A stretch of DNA of 64,000 nt from Cladophialophora immunda (Eukaryota > Ascomycota > Eurotiomycetes > Chaetothyriales > Herpotrichiellaceae): positions 2,480,001-2,544,000 of the forward strand of contig NW_015622547.1 of the NCBI RefSeq assembly GCF_000835495.1, in the 5' to 3' direction. Below are positions 9,889-24,745 of the stretch, piece after piece. The notes under the pieces are model-generated. The model ran no database searches. It was not told the origin of the DNA and saw only the letters and a program-made list of their open reading frames with translations. Position numbers and translations under genes: made by a program. Each line of letters starts with the position of its first letter. Positions within the stretch are counted from its first letter, which is position 1.

Positions 9889-12800
9889 CTACACTTCCTC
9901 CATGCTCGTCTTCCCCGGTTCTCCTTCCGGGAGCGTGTTTCTCAGAGTCCTCGGTTCCTCCGGGGTTGGGCTCTTCTCCAAAGGCAGAGTGTCTCCGAGT
10001 GTGCTTGCAGTTGTATGCTTGCTTGCTGGAATCGCATCGGTACTTGGATCGGGCTCTTCTCTTTCCAATTCCGATCCTGACGCCTGGGCACTGCTTGCCG
10101 TCGTGTGTTGAGAGAGGCCTACCTCTTCGCCGTCCTTATCGGCTTTCCCTGCTGATTCAGTCCGACTCAGAGGGTTAGACTTCTCCCTGATGGGCGTTCC
10201 AAGTGTGGGTTCCGGGTCTGCAAGTTCGCCAGCAGTGTTTGTGGCTAGACTGGTCGCCATTGGTGTCGGTTGCTCCTCAGCCTTTACTTCCGCCTCTGGA
10301 GGACTGGGCTCAGCCTCAGCATGATCGGGCACGTCGACAGTAGCCGGCGGAGAAGTTTCTACCGGAGCGGAGTTGTCGAGCTCCTCAGCCTTCTTCTCCG
10401 GAACATCCAGGTTCGCAGATCCGTCCTCCCCCTCTAGCGCAGGCGCAGGCGCAGCGGGTTCGCTCGAAGTAACATTCAACTCGTCAACGTCATCAATAGT
10501 CCACAACGCGCGCGGTGAAAACATGGAGAATCCTAGAGGTTTCATTGCAGCAGCCGGAGACTTGGCTGGAGCACGTCTTTGAGGACCTCGGGCTCGACCC
10601 TTTCGTGCATCTTCCAGAGGTTTCGCCTCTTCGGCCATTGGCTCCGGCTCCTTCTCCTTCTCCTTGGGCGGTCCCAAACCAAGTTTCTGATTGAGATCGT
10701 TCATAAAGTTTCCCCTCAGATTGGCAATTTTACTGCCTGGAATAGGTCTGGCCGGGATTTGTGGCTTAGCTTTGGCGACGGGTGGTGAAATCTTCTCTTG
10801 CTCAGCCGACCCTGCTGAACCGCCGGACACGGTCTTTGCCAGCCCTTCTCCAGCAGGTTTCTTCGCTGGGCGAGCCGGAATTTGAGGCTTCGGTCGATCG
10901 GGGATGCTGGGAACTTTCTTCAGCTCTGTAGGCGACGTATCCTTCGGTTTCGTCGCGTCAGTCTGGGGGACACCTAGAGGTGGTACTGCGCCGAGTGCTT
11001 TCGGCGGTCGGGGTGGAATACTCGGCGCGACCTGAGCAGAGGAAGCCCCTTCACCTAACCGGTTCTTAGCGGGACGTGGTGGCACGCTTGGCTTCGCCAA
11101 AACTTCTGGTGAGGCCTCGGTGTCCGCCGGCTGTTCTCTTGGTAGATTGGTGACCGTTGTCACGAGATGGTGGCTGTCAGGGCTATCCTCCCAGATGTCT
11201 CGGCTGGGAAATCTGGGTGCCATGCCAGGTCTGGTTGGCATGTCGTCACGCAGGTGAGGCGCAAAGCGGGATTGTGCCAGTCTCTGTTCTTTTGACATCA
11301 GCTTGGCTTTCTCTTGCTCAGATGGTTCTTCCTTTCGGGCTGCTTCCTGTCCCGGAGGTTCAAACGTCTTTGAAGCAGAGGCATCCTCCTTGGCCTTGGC
11401 AGGAAGATCTGGCGTAGAGACGGTGGCGGAGTAGAGGGCACTGCTTGGTGTATCTTCCCAGATGTCTTGACTAGGAAATCGCTGCTTGAGAGCATTGGGT
11501 CTCTGCTTGAATCGTTCAGCGTGATTGATCGGCTGCTTGTCATCATCCTCGGGGAATAGTGGTTCGTATTCGTGCACGTCTTCTAGCGGAGTGTACATGG
11601 TATCTCGTTCCTCGGGATGTGAAATGAATCGCGACAAGGAATGGTTGGCGCTGTGGAGACTGTACATGCTGGTGGGTCTGCTCGGTGGGCGAGATCCTGG
11701 GGTAACATCGCCGCTTGCTGGCTCAAGGCTTCCACGGCGTTCTTGCTTGGGAGAAACGGCGGGTTGCAGGAGATCCAAGCCGGCTTCCTTTGCGACCTCG
11801 TCCGCTGCTAGAATTGGCACACTGTAGCCGTATTCCTGAAAATATTCATCTTCCTGGCTCGGCTGCGAGACAAGCGGCCGAGTTTCCAGAGTTTCATTGA
11901 CGCTTTCCTCACCGCCCGTGATCTTGCTATAGCGTCGACCCGCCGGAACATGAATTTCTCCCTCTTGTTCACTTTCGATTGCATCGTGGTCGTCATGCCT
12001 ACTGGAAACCGAAAGTCGGCCACGACGGACTTCTGCTGGGATGGTCTCGTCCGCTGGAAAACTGGCTTTTCTCAGTGGGGACTCGAGGGCCGGTTGAGAG
12101 GTGTTGGTAAGGGTCTTCGCGAGGCTGTTGGGAGTGTTTTGCTGGGACCTTGAGACATAGATATCCGACGCCAGGTATCCAATTTGTTCATCAGGATATG
12201 AAGAGGTTGTTCCTGACGTTCCTGGACAAATGAGTTAGAGCGTGCCATGTTTTCGCAGCAACCACCTTACCGAGTCCTGCTCCGCGGCTAGCCGTATTCC
12301 GCACAATTTTATTCAAATCATCACTACTCAACGCGAAAGCACCACGGCCACTTCCGATGCTTTCATAGACTCCATGACCAAGAGTCTCCTCGATTTGGGC
12401 AACCTCGGGGTGTTTTGCGTACCAATCCTTTTCAAACTTGTCCTGAGGAGCAACGCCATGACCATGAAGACCATAGCTCCCAGGAGGAGTGAAGATCTCC
12501 CTGCTTGCTTTCGCCCGTGAGTGGTTGGGGCGCCTCTTCTCGCCGTTTGCGCCTGTATGGGCCGGACTCAGACCTGGGGCAGGGGAAGGAGCCTGCACGT
12601 CTCCCAAAAGAGGGTTGATGGGAACTCGGAGCCCCAGTTCTGCAGGACCAGACTCTTCATCCCCAAAAACCGAGGGCCGGCGCTCACCGCCGATTGTAGA
12701 CGAGGGCCGAGAGAAACTTGACCGGGTCGTCACTTGGTGCAGGCTTTCACCCTCGTCTTGCGACGGAGTTGACGGCTTCCCAAGACCGTGGGAAGCGGCC

Positions 12801-13288
12801 TGCTGCGAGTCGGTCCGGGTGACAGCCTGGACCTGCGCAGTGGCACTTGACTTGGGGAGAGAGGGCTTGGGAGCATGCAAATGGAGGTCTTGCGCGATAT
12901 TTCTGGTTTGAGCCGCCGCATCCGCAGCCAGAGCTGAGATGGGAGCCTGCTGATTTGTCTGCATATCCATCTGCATCTCCATTTCCATGTCCATGATTTC
13001 GGCATACTCCATGCCTTCTTGACCCAGAGATGGGAGGTACTGGACGCTGGGACGACGGGGGAGTCCCTCGGCGGAGGCTTGCTCATTGGTCTTGTGACGG
13101 GTGAGATTGGCGGACCATGGCTCGTTTAGAGGGGAGCGAGGGTAGTTGGAGGGCGAAACCGAACGCTCGAGACGCTTGTTTATGGGACGAGGAGGGATAT
13201 CAGGCAGCTTCCCTGCGCCGTGGGCAGCAGCTTGCTGGGCCCGAACAGGGCGAGGAGGAATGGTGGGAGCGACTTGAGCGGCCGACAT
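9889..13288 (-). CDS. AIM21: AIM21-like actin patch regulator
   Basis: Two coding exons, 13288-12271 and 12221-9889, joined across a 49-base GT-AG intron (12222-12270), give 1116 residues. The start MSAAQVAPTIPPRPVRAQQ is the usual Aim21 N-terminus. The protein is disordered and proline-rich, with many IPPRP/IPARP ligands for SH3 domains. It has a duplicated RFPS-x-DIWED-S/T-P block and a conserved KIANLRGNFMNDLNQKLGLG segment near residues 840-860. In budding yeast, Aim21 with Tda2 acts at cortical actin patches on filament barbed ends. A GTGAGT donor at 13414 and an acceptor ending at 13299 suggest a 116-base intron in the leader, so the longer upstream open frame is probably untranslated. 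The 643- and 448-codon frames visible separately are the two exons of one gene. Confidence 0.9.
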
Positions 13289-16200
13289 GATGGGCAAACT
13301 AATGCTTGATGCCGACTGTACAGAGATAGGCGTTAGCATGCGAGGAGGAGCAATCGAGGTCGGACAGGGCGCAAAGTATAAACAGCTACTCTCTCGGAGG
13401 TATATCTCACTCACCGCCCTGGCAGATGCTGCTAAGGTTTGCGAGTGGGATATTTTTTGAGTCCCCTTGACGATAAGGACTCGAGAGGGTTGAAATTGGA
13501 GAAGCCAGCTACGTACCGTTTTTGGAGAAAGGGACAAAGAAAGGAAAGAAAGGAAACTCGTAAGAACGATAACGGAATCAGTAGATAGGTTGAGGTTTGG
13601 TTGAGATCAATGGGGGGGAGCGCATATGGAAGAATGTCAGGAAAAGCAAAACCGAAGATGATGCAGGTTTGAGGTCGGAGGGCAATGCGGTGTTTTTTGT
13701 TGTATGCTGCAGTTCGAGGGGACTCTTGCGAGTTACTAGTCAATCGTGGAGAAGCAGGAGGCTATTACTCGTAGGTGGTCACTGCCACCACCACCAGCAC
13801 CTTGCAGCGGGCTGCTGCCACCGAAGCCCCGATTATTATGGGCTCTGCCCCTGCAAAAGGGCTCACCAGGCAAAAAAGTCACGGGTCACAAGCGCAGGAA
13901 AAAGTCTTTTGGTGGTGATGATGCAGAGGGATGATTCCAGGCCTGTGGCTACTGGTCCAGTGAGTGAGCAGCCCGTCACCGCCCCTGCGGGTGAGAAGAT
14001 GGCTAGGCTTACGTAGGAATAGTGGCCCGGCAAAGGGTGGCCATGGGTGGCCATGGGCGGCCAGTAGCCCAAAGTGATGCACCATGGGGCTCACCAGGTC
14101 TCGATGCGGTCTCAGTGGCCTCCATGGTGCCAGCCCAGCGGGGTCCTGTTCAACCCCCAGGGCACGTTCTTATAGGTGCCCTCGGGGCCCTTTGGGGGCC
14201 TTCCTTCCTGGGCCAAGGTTTGCACGGGCGTTTTGAGACGCGTTTTGGCGAGTCAGAAGACACCCAACAGAAATCACTGGGTCGAACTGGCTCGCTGGCT
14301 CGCTGGCACATCAGATGCCAGCGCCCGGATGTCGCATGCGGTTAGGCTCGGAATGACTGTGAGCACAAATTGAAGCCAATTGCGGTGGTTGTGATTGGCG
14401 CAGCGACCCGTAGCCCTTGGGCGGTTTGGCGGGTGGGCGGGGACTGTGGGCAAAAATATTCAGGAACACGTCCAATTCTCTGCATTCTCTGCAGGCACTG
14501 ACGTGATGCATGCCTCGTCCTCGGCCTCCACGCCTCGATCGTCACGAACACCTTTCGATCGATTGCACCATGAATCTGACTTTCAGTTTCGATTACGCTC
14601 CATCGAGTCTCTCCGTTCATCACCGGGCAGTTCATCCAAGACATCATATGACAATGACGCGAGAAGCAACTGAAACCTTGAGCACAGCAGCTCCAACACC
14701 AACCCACTCCCCCCCACCTTTGCGTACCTACGCAAACCCAACCACTAGTCTTCTGCCCTGAGATCTCAAGACATGGGAAGCATCTGTTACCGAGATATGA
14801 AGACAGTCGACAGGAACAAGCATGAGCCTGGAACAGAGGCAAGGCAAGAGCAGGCAGGACAATCCTCCCATAAGGTATCGGGTTGTTGCTTCAGATACCA
14901 GCTGGATTACCCCAAGTCTCGGTAGACGTAGCCGTTGCTGCCTACTGTTCCGGTATTGCTGCCAATGCTAATATATATTGCCGAGTTTACAGTTGAGGGC
15001 TAGATAGTCCGTACCTCGTGGTCAAATGGGATACCGTTGGGCTTAGCCCATGACCGTTAACGATGACGGATCATCACCAGGATATTTCACCATTCTGTCG
15101 ACCGTCCAATACGTCGTTCGTAATGACGCCAAAGTAACAAACCCCGCAAAAGCGGCAACGACCAGCCCCAAAGAACAAACGGAAGCCATGTACCTGAATC
15201 CATGGCCTCCGACACTGCAGCTCAAGCACAAAGCCGTACCGTATGGACCATGAAAGCCCTCGGCATCGACGACGCAACAGAGATATCTTGAATGCTTTGG
15301 CACGCGGCGATAGAAGAGAGCAAAGACACTCGGGAGTGGCCAGGAGTGATCGAATGGCAAATTGAGCTTGGAGCTAGGCGTACCCAATTCAGTCGCCACC
15401 GCGAGCTTTTGCCGATGCTGGTGCAGGCAACAACAACTCGGTATTCAGAGGATTTCCTTGAACAGCTTCCCTGGATGCTATATGGCAGCTAAGTCTATCT
15501 CGAAAGGAGGAATGCGCTGCCAGTTGGTGCGCAGACTTTCGGTGAGGTCACAGATGGGGATTCGGAAGGAGTACTCGGAATATGTCGCCGCTATATTCGC
15601 TTCCTTTGTGATGGTACTTACCTTCAGCTGGAAGGGGGTGCTAATCCGAGTAGGAAATTCATCTGACATGGCCACATTCGAGTCTTTACAAAGGATTGGA
15701 AACGTACCACCTACCTTGGCAGCACGCAGAGGCGCAGCTCGACTGTTTTGAGGACCACGATGATGCCGAAATGGATTTCAATGAGGCATTTCTCTTCGTC
15801 TCCACTGTGGGGGAAGTCGTTTGAACCTGTTTGTTCTGGCTCTCTACCAAGTACTCCAGAGTTCTCCGGCTAGGGATCGAACGATGTGCGTGGGTACTTT
15901 GTATCCTGTACTCTGATGCTCTAGTTACTCCGTAATGAGTGTTGTCCCCTCACGACCTCCAGTCGCTTTTACTTGTGCTACTTCTAGGCCCTGTTGGATT
16001 TTTGTTGTTGCCAGGCCTTTCTCCACGCTCTTCTCCCGCATCACCGACTCGGGCATTACCTCATCCTCATCCCCCGTCCCAACAGACCTGATCCGTATGT
16101 GTACATGCCCAGAGCCACCTCTGTGCTACCACGACCCCTCGCAATGCGATTCGTCCATGGGGCAGCTCAGCTGATCGTGCTGAAAATTTCACGGCCTCCT

Positions 16201-16757
16201 TCCCAAAAAAGAGGGGGTCACTACCTAGGTAGTTAGTCATATGTGCAGGACGGACTACCACAGACAGGTCTGCTCGGTATGCTCGGTACTTGTTATGTAG
16301 GTACGAACCTTGAAGGCATTTAGCGTCTCCCCCGCATTTTTCTCACAGCCGGAGGCCAGAGGGTCGGCGCAAAGAACGCTTCAGGGACAGAGGACAACTA
16401 CCCTCCACTCTGGGGTGTGACTGGTCTGTTCCTCGCTAAGACGGCATCAACCCTCGTCCAGGGGCCCTGAGGTGACGGACGAGAAAAGTACCGATGAACG
16501 ACCAAAATCCAAGAGTCAAAGGTTACTATTCTTTTGGGAAACCGTCCTCTTCTAGTATTCGGCAGAAGGAAAGCCGCTCTAACCCCTCTATTCTCCCATG
16601 ATCCCGCGTATCATGCGCAATAAACCCCGTCTTCTTGGCCCACGTGGATGAAGTCGCTCGCTCTATGCCGCTTGGCGAGGTGAATATGTCCAATGCGAAA
16701 GACCGAAACAAAACGAAAAGCTGCAACCTCATGACCAGCTCAGCTCACTCCTGCTCT
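13289..16757. other. Long intergenic region with one weak gene candidate
   Basis: AIM21's promoter and leader occupy the left end. A short direct repeat (ggtggccatg twice) lies near 14036. A minus-strand candidate between 15675 and 15043 is described in the findings but is too weak to call. Near 15930 and 16220 there are TACTCCGTA and TACCTAGGTA type motifs. Nothing else is recognisable. Confidence 0.5.
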
Positions 16758-18646
<1,889 letters not shown>

Positions 18647-19993
18647 TTGGAGGGCCGAAACTTGGGATGTAGCCAAAGGAATGTGAAAGACAGGTCTATA
18701 TCACACGGGATCTGTACAGCAACGATTGTTTACGCTGGAACGAATACAGCAAATTGTGGCAGAGAAGACAGCCGTTTGGCATCGGACACCGCCGGTGCTC
18801 AAGTGCAATGCGCCTCCGGGCAGAAAAAAAGTTGGGGCGCAGGCGCAGACACACTGCGGCTCGGCAAGTGGAACAGCTGGGGCCTCTGGTACAGGGCACC
18901 TGGGCTTGGCAGGGGATGGATAGACAGATTGCGAAGTTGTACCTCGTACCTCTTGGGCCGCCACAACACCCCAAGTACGTAACGGGGATGGGTGATGGTG
19001 GCATTGGCCCCTCTCAGTGGTGTAACAGGAAGCTCCCGATCTCACAGTGGCAATCCTCCGTACTAGATAACTGCCCAGTATACATTTTGGCAGTGAAAAG
19101 GGGCATAGACCCTACAGCCTTGCGTTCAGGGGCACATAGTGGTACGTGGTTGTCTACCGCGCCGAATCGGCATCCCTGTTGTACCAATATGCCTGTCATC
19201 AAAGTCATAGGGAGTAAGTGCACTCATGTGGGACACAACACCTGTTCACAATCGACAGACGGTGAGGTTCCCGGTCTAAACCCCCTTAATTCTCGACACC
19301 TTTGCAATGTATTCGTCACCAGCTGCGGACTTCAGATCCGCTCGCATCAAGCTCTCCCAAATAGCTGGGACGAAAAGTTGTCTTGCTTTCGGACAAGCGG
19401 GACGTGTTTGGTCGGCTACAGGATTCACAGACAGTTTCGATCTGCAACAACCCAGCGGATCTCCGACGTCACTATTCAGGACAGTGAATGATGGTGTCTA
19501 CGAGGTACTCCGTACTCCGTAACCAACTAATGGCGGGCTGGACCTTTGGACTGCCTAATTCGCAAAGATTGCAGCACATGCCATTATTGGCTGGCTGCCG
19601 ATAACGTTCGGCTAAGTTGCTCTGTCCGTCTGTTAGTGGGCTCCCAGTCTCAGGGAGGGATGAGTTTTGCCTCTGTGGCTGCGACTGCGGCGATACTCTC
19701 CCTGGTTCCCAATAATCTCAATCTGTCACCAAGCCTCCCATCTCAAATTTCCATCGCGAAATAATCCCCCATCCTGTCGCGACGCGCAGCTTGCACTCGC
19801 CATTCTCTTTGCCCTGCCTTTGCAGCACAGCACCCAACCCGGGGTTTCTGTGGTCTACGCAACCTTATCAGCTCTCTCTCCCATGTCTGCTTGAGTCCTT
19901 GCCAAAGTGCTGCGCCCTAAGACCTTTTCGGGGTCACCCACGCCTTTCTCCTTTCGAGACTTTCTCGCTCGCCCTCAATTACCACAACTTGCA
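18647..19993. other. Intergenic region between divergent glfA and transporter genes
   Basis: Bidirectional promoter space. It contains a doubled ACTCCGTA motif at about 19504-19520 and pyrimidine-rich sequence just before the transporter ATG. A 245-codon open frame at 18754-19491 looks like chance (no ATG start, no recognisable composition). Confidence 0.55.
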
Positions 19994-21471
19994 ATGGCCG
20001 ACGTTGAGAAGAAAGCCCGCTTGTCGGGTGAACAGACCAGAGTCACTGAGCCATCAGGCCCTGCTTCATCAGCGAGCATTCTCCCGACGACAGAAAAGCC
20101 CCAACCTCCTAAACCCTCGTTGCATCCGTCTCTTTATGTGATGTGGGTGCAGTCCCCAAGCAAGACATGTATGGATCGACTGATGGAATTGCAGAACATG
20201 GATTGGCTTCAGCGGAGGTGTGATTCTATTCAATAAATGGCTGTTGGATACACTTGGATTCAGTATGCTTCCCAAAATCGTTGTGTGGACGCGAAATGAG
20301 CTGACCCCTCTCTAGAATTCCCCATCACCTTGACAGCATGGCATGTTTAACATCGATTCAATCGTGGAGATTGCGGCTAACTCCTATGACCAGGCATATG
20401 CTCTTTGCAACTATGATGACACAGCTCCTGGCGAAAACCACCACCCTCCTCGATGGACGCAAAACCGTCAAAATGACCGGCAAGGTCTATCTCCGCGCAA
20501 TTCTCCCAATCGGTTTCTTCTTCAGCTTAAGCTTGATTTGCGGAAATCAAGCATATCTCTACCTGAGTGTCGCCTTCATTCAGATGCTGAAAGTGAGTCG
20601 AAGCACATGTAAAGAGATTGGGCCACAGCACTAATAACTTGAAAAGGCTTGCATGCCGGTCGCGGTTCTGCTGACCACATGGGCCATGGGCGTCTCCCCT
20701 CCCAGCCTGAAGACCTTGGGTAACGTCTCATTCATCGTTATCGGCGTGGTCATCGCCTCGTATGGCGCGATCGAGTTTAACTTGACCGGTTTCATGTACC
20801 AGGCTGGTGGTATCACGTTCGAGGCCACCCGCTTGGTCCTGGTACAGCGTCTCCTCAGTTCGGCCGAATTCAAGATGGACCCCTTGGTGTCCCTTTACTA
20901 CTTTGCGCCCGTATGTGCTGTCATGAATGGTGTGACTGCATTGGTGCTTGAGATCCCCAACATGAGCATGCAAAACGTCTACGATGTCGGCATTTTCATG
21001 CTGGTGGCTAATGCGATGGTCGCATTCCTGCTGAACGTCTCAGTTGTCTTCCTGGTGAGTTGGAAAAGCTTTCGTGACGAGTCTGCACGATCCCTAACAG
21101 TGGTCTAGATCGGAAAAACATCATCACTGGTCCTCACTCTTTGTGGTATCTTGAAGGATATCCTGCTCGTGGCGGCGTCCATGTTGATCTGGGGCACCCC
21201 TGTCACCAAAACCCAGTTCTTCGGGTACTCGATTGCGCTTGGTGGTCTTTTGTACTACAGACTGGGAGCGGAGCAACTCAAGCAATACGTGGGCCAAGCC
21301 GGTCGATCGTGGTCCGAATTTGGTGTTCAGAAGCCGGCCATGCGAAAGGCACTTATCTTTGCCCTTGTCCTCCTTACCATCTTCCTTCTCCTCGGCGGAT
21401 TGGCCCCCACATACGCACCAGCACAGACGAAGAACCTGAAAGACATGTTCAGCACCGGTCTTGGATCATGA
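19994..21471 (+). CDS. Triose-phosphate/nucleotide-sugar type transporter (DMT superfamily)
   Basis: Six exons: 19994-20142, 20195-20262, 20316-20340, 20394-20592, 20647-21054 and 21109-21471. They total 403 residues. Introns are 52-54 bases; the third (20341-20393) appears to be GC-AG, because only that split restores the frame and the conserved TAWHMLFATMMTQ. The protein has a polar N-terminus, then about ten membrane helices of the TPT fold, including WIGFSGGVILFNKWLLD, FFFSLSLICGNQAYLYLSVA and GFMYQAGGITFEATRLVL. Relatives move sugar phosphates or nucleotide sugars in ER and Golgi membranes by antiport. Substrate cannot be read from the sequence. It sits head-to-head with glfA; a shared role in glycan supply is speculation. 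Confidence 0.9.
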
Positions 21472-23172
21472 AAGACAACTTCATCTAGGGGTCCCGGGGA
21501 AAATGAGAAAAGAGCAGAAAAATTGGAGCTCCTCCATCTACCGGCTGGATTACTGGTTGATTGAGTTTTGCAACAACAGCGACAATCCTGAGAACACCTC
21601 ACGGTTCTCGCCAACTTTGAGCACATAGACATTGTATCCTTGTATGATATTGCTGAGACACAAGACAAGGAGTTTGGATATACGGGGCAAAATGGTAGAA
21701 AGCATCGTATGAGTGACGGAGGTCTCATCTGCCACACTTGATGCAGGACGCGACTGGGGACGTTGCTGGAGTTTTTGCAGGCACTGTCTAGCTAGCCACC
21801 CATCTACCTAATAACGAGAACGCCATTGAGCATTTTGACATAAAACCATGACGAGCCGTACGGTGAAGAGGCTGGGGAGCCGGGGAGCAGGCGAGCAGGG
21901 AAGCTGAAATGTCGCCAGGCGTACTGCGCATACTGGCAGGCATGTGGCAGAGTGGCCAGAGCGGCAGGAAGCCCGCGGGTTGGGCGGGACCACTACTAGG
22001 CTGTCCACTGGACGGCCACTTCCAACCACTTAGGAGGACAGGCACTGGTGGGCTTATAAGCGGGTGGCGTTGGAAGAGACGGGGGCGCCAGAGAGGGCAA
22101 GCCCAGGGTGGTGCCCGCTAAAAGGCGCCCAGTTCCAGTTTGTTGCGGGCTTTAGGGACTCGTAGGGACTGGCGCGGATTTCCCCACACTGCCTCTTACT
22201 GTATTGCTCCTCGGCTGCCGCATGCATCACACACCCAGGGATCCACGCATCCCGCCCAGCATCGCAAAGGAAAAAAGGTGATCAGTCAGAAAGTTCCCAG
22301 GAGGCCTGGCCTCACTGGCTGGGGTTGATGCTCTCCACCAGCACCCTGTTCGCTGCTCCCTCTCTTCCCAATGCCCGTTCACGCTTTTGGCCTTACAGAC
22401 CCATTTGCCGGCTGGGTTGGCCGCTGTGATTTGTGCTTGCTGGTCCCTTGCCCACAGCTGGCCCAGGTGGATCGGATACTGCGCAACAAAGTCTTTTGCT
22501 TACAGGACGCAGATGGCATGCAGCTCTCGCCTCACCCAATGGCCACTGCCCGATCAGTGCGGCGTTCCTGGCAATCCCTGTGAGCTTTACTGCTTGTGGG
22601 CGGCTGATCGCTACCAAAGGCATCCCGAATTTTGTGCATTGTTGCCCGTTGCCGTCAAGCCGCCGCTCAGACCTCACGTCTGCTGCTGGGCCCTGGGCCA
22701 TGGGCCACTGACGGTACGCCGTTACCACTTTCTCCCATAGGAATCTTGCAGACCGCAAAGTCCCCCAGATTTCTGGCTTTTCCCTTCGCTTCTCGCCTTC
22801 TCGCCTTCTCCCAGCTTCCAGCTTCCAGCTGCCTTCCCAAGCATTGCGACCCTGCCTCTTTCCTCTTGGCCTCTTCCGTCCCCGGTTCAAATACCTCAGC
22901 TCGTCCCTCCACTCACCCTCCTCTCTTGTTTACTCCCTCGTCTGCCTCTTACTTCCGGGACATACCCTCCTTGGCCATATCATATGTCGACATCATCTGA
23001 TATCCACGCCTTCGCTGCCTCGTATTGACCCTTCGACTCCCTTCGGCGCATCGTTACATCTAAACTGTCAACTGTTTGCTATCTCTGCCGGCCTCATCCC
23101 ATCGCTTGGAAAGAAAAAGGGAAGGGAACATAACATTTTACTTCGGGTCACAGTCTTTGCGCCATTCAAAAG
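21472..23172. other. Intergenic region with pyrimidine-rich leader
   Basis: No gene is recognisable. The last 350 bases before the ATG at 23173 are CT-rich, typical of fungal promoters and long leaders. They include short tandem repeats at about 22788-22832 (cttctcgc and cagcttc units). Confidence 0.55.
22788..22832. repeat. Short pyrimidine-rich tandem repeats
   Basis: Tandem cttctcgc-like units followed by repeated cagcttc units, within the likely leader or promoter of the gene at 23173. This is simple low-complexity sequence with no coding potential. Confidence 0.6.
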
Positions 23173-24132
23173 ATGTCATTTGTCCCTCAGGAACAGCACC
23201 AACTTCCCACTCCCTCTGATACTCCCAAAGCGATGGAGCAAGAAGAACCTTCGCCAACGTCGTATCCCAACCACTCAACCACCTGGACCCCGGTCGATAG
23301 CGTGACTCCCATATCAACCAACCCGTCGAGGAAGCGCTCCCGTGACGAGACCGCGTTCGACGTCGAGGCGGACGGCTCTTATTTCGCTTCGGTTGACACC
23401 CCGGCTCCGATTCCTGAAGAAGAGCCCATTTACGGCGAGGGAATGGTCTTGCTCAATCCGAAAACAGGCATCTCGGTCTCGGCGGAGAGCCAGACGGGCA
23501 CATGGTACGAAGAGAAGGAGGACGAAAAAGCACTCAAGGAAGAGATTGCTGCGGCATATGCTCGGCCCAAGCTGCCGACCAGTCGCAAATCGGTCAGATT
23601 GTCTCAGACGTCGCTCCGCCTACCAATAGAGACCAATATCGCCTCGGCGCCAGCTAGTCCCCCAAAGACAGCCGTGGAGCGACCAGAGTTTGATGAGGCG
23701 ACTATCGCGCTCGGTATCGGATGGACTAAGATGGAGTCGGAAAGCGAATCAATGCAAGCCGCTGCCAGAGGCTGGGCGAAATACCTGGACAATCACTACT
23801 CGAGGGATATTCACGGCGCTCAAATCCTCCTCAAGAATGCTGGCCTCGACGCATACCTTGTTGGCTGCCAAGAAGGTTTCTTCCTCTTCAGTGAAAGTCT
23901 CTTGGAAGGCAAGCTTGTCGGCAGAACGTGGGAAACTTGCCTTCACAATCTGAGATGCCAGCCTATGGTCTTCGAAGGTGACAAGGTATTGCGAGCCGAG
24001 AGCACACCAGGCCCGGAGGCTGCTCAGTCTCAGTTGTCGGAAAAAGTCCAGATGGAGAATTGGGCTGACTATCATCGGCTTAACCATCCCCAACCGGTCG
24101 CTGTCCCTAACGGAGGCATGGATCTTGACTGA
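23173..24132 (+). CDS. Conserved fungal protein of unknown function
   Basis: Intronless, 319 residues, starting MSFVPQEQHQLPTPSDTPKA. The first 150 residues are Ser/Pro/Glu-rich and likely disordered, with a basic RKRSRDE stretch near 54-60. A folded-looking region at about 175-275 includes IALGIGWTKM, AARGWAKYLDNHY and AYLVGCQEGFFLFSESLLEG. The ordered segment between low-complexity ends looks like a genuine conserved core, and I recall similar unnamed proteins in other Pezizomycotina, but I cannot name a domain. No signal peptide or membrane segment is seen. Confidence 0.75.
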   Translation: MSFVPQEQHQLPTPSDTPKAMEQEEPSPTSYPNHSTTWTPVDSVTPISTNPSRKRSRDETAFDVEADGSYFASVDTPAPIPEEEPIYGEGMVLLNPKTGISVSAESQTGTWYEEKEDEKALKEEIAAAYARPKLPTSRKSVRLSQTSLRLPIETNIASAPASPPKTAVERPEFDEATIALGIGWTKMESESESMQAAARGWAKYLDNHYSRDIHGAQILLKNAGLDAYLVGCQEGFFLFSESLLEGKLVGRTWETCLHNLRCQPMVFEGDKVLRAESTPGPEAAQSQLSEKVQMENWADYHRLNHPQPVAVPNGGMDLD

Positions 24133-24745
24133 ACGAGGTCTGTCCGCTCCATGGGGACAACCTGCCCAGCGTCAGAATGATAGGGCAAGCAAGGTCGAAT
24201 CGGGAAGCCGACTTTGACTGTAATCAGCGCTGAATCATCAGAACCAGCCGCTTTGACAGTCCGGCTCTAGCCTTTCACCAACTAGGCGAACCCTCCACGT
24301 TCTCGATCGATCTTGGCCAGCGCATGGCAACGCCACCTCCCCGTCAGAGATATCATCGGGAGGGGATCCGCATCAGTTGTGCAGAAAGTCAAGGCAGGCG
24401 AGCATACAAGTCTCCTCGAATACAACTGTCATATGCGCTAGACTATACGTGCACTTGGCTTACCTGGCCGATGACCAGAAGTTTACCTACCGCATAAGAT
24501 TCTTCTGGCCCTGCAGAGTGTGTCAGCGCCAATCCCAATATCGTCGCGGAGCACAGGAGCTTATCGCACCCGCCATGAATGCCAATTTGCATTTGTCCTA
24601 CCTCCAGTACCAAAAAAAAATCTGTATAATGAAACGCCTCATGTATTATTCTGAAAAGCCCGGAGCTACGAACAGATGGAAGCATGAGGATCGCCGCGGG
24701 CTGCCATACTGGGCTGTTATATCTTGATGGCCACCAATTCGGCAG
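24133..24745. other. 3' region between convergent genes
   Basis: Untranslated and intergenic sequence between two convergent genes; nothing recognisable. Confidence 0.5.

Noticed and set aside
18754..19491. 245-codon plus-strand open frame
   Set aside because: Starts without ATG, has no recognisable composition or motif, and lies in a promoter region.
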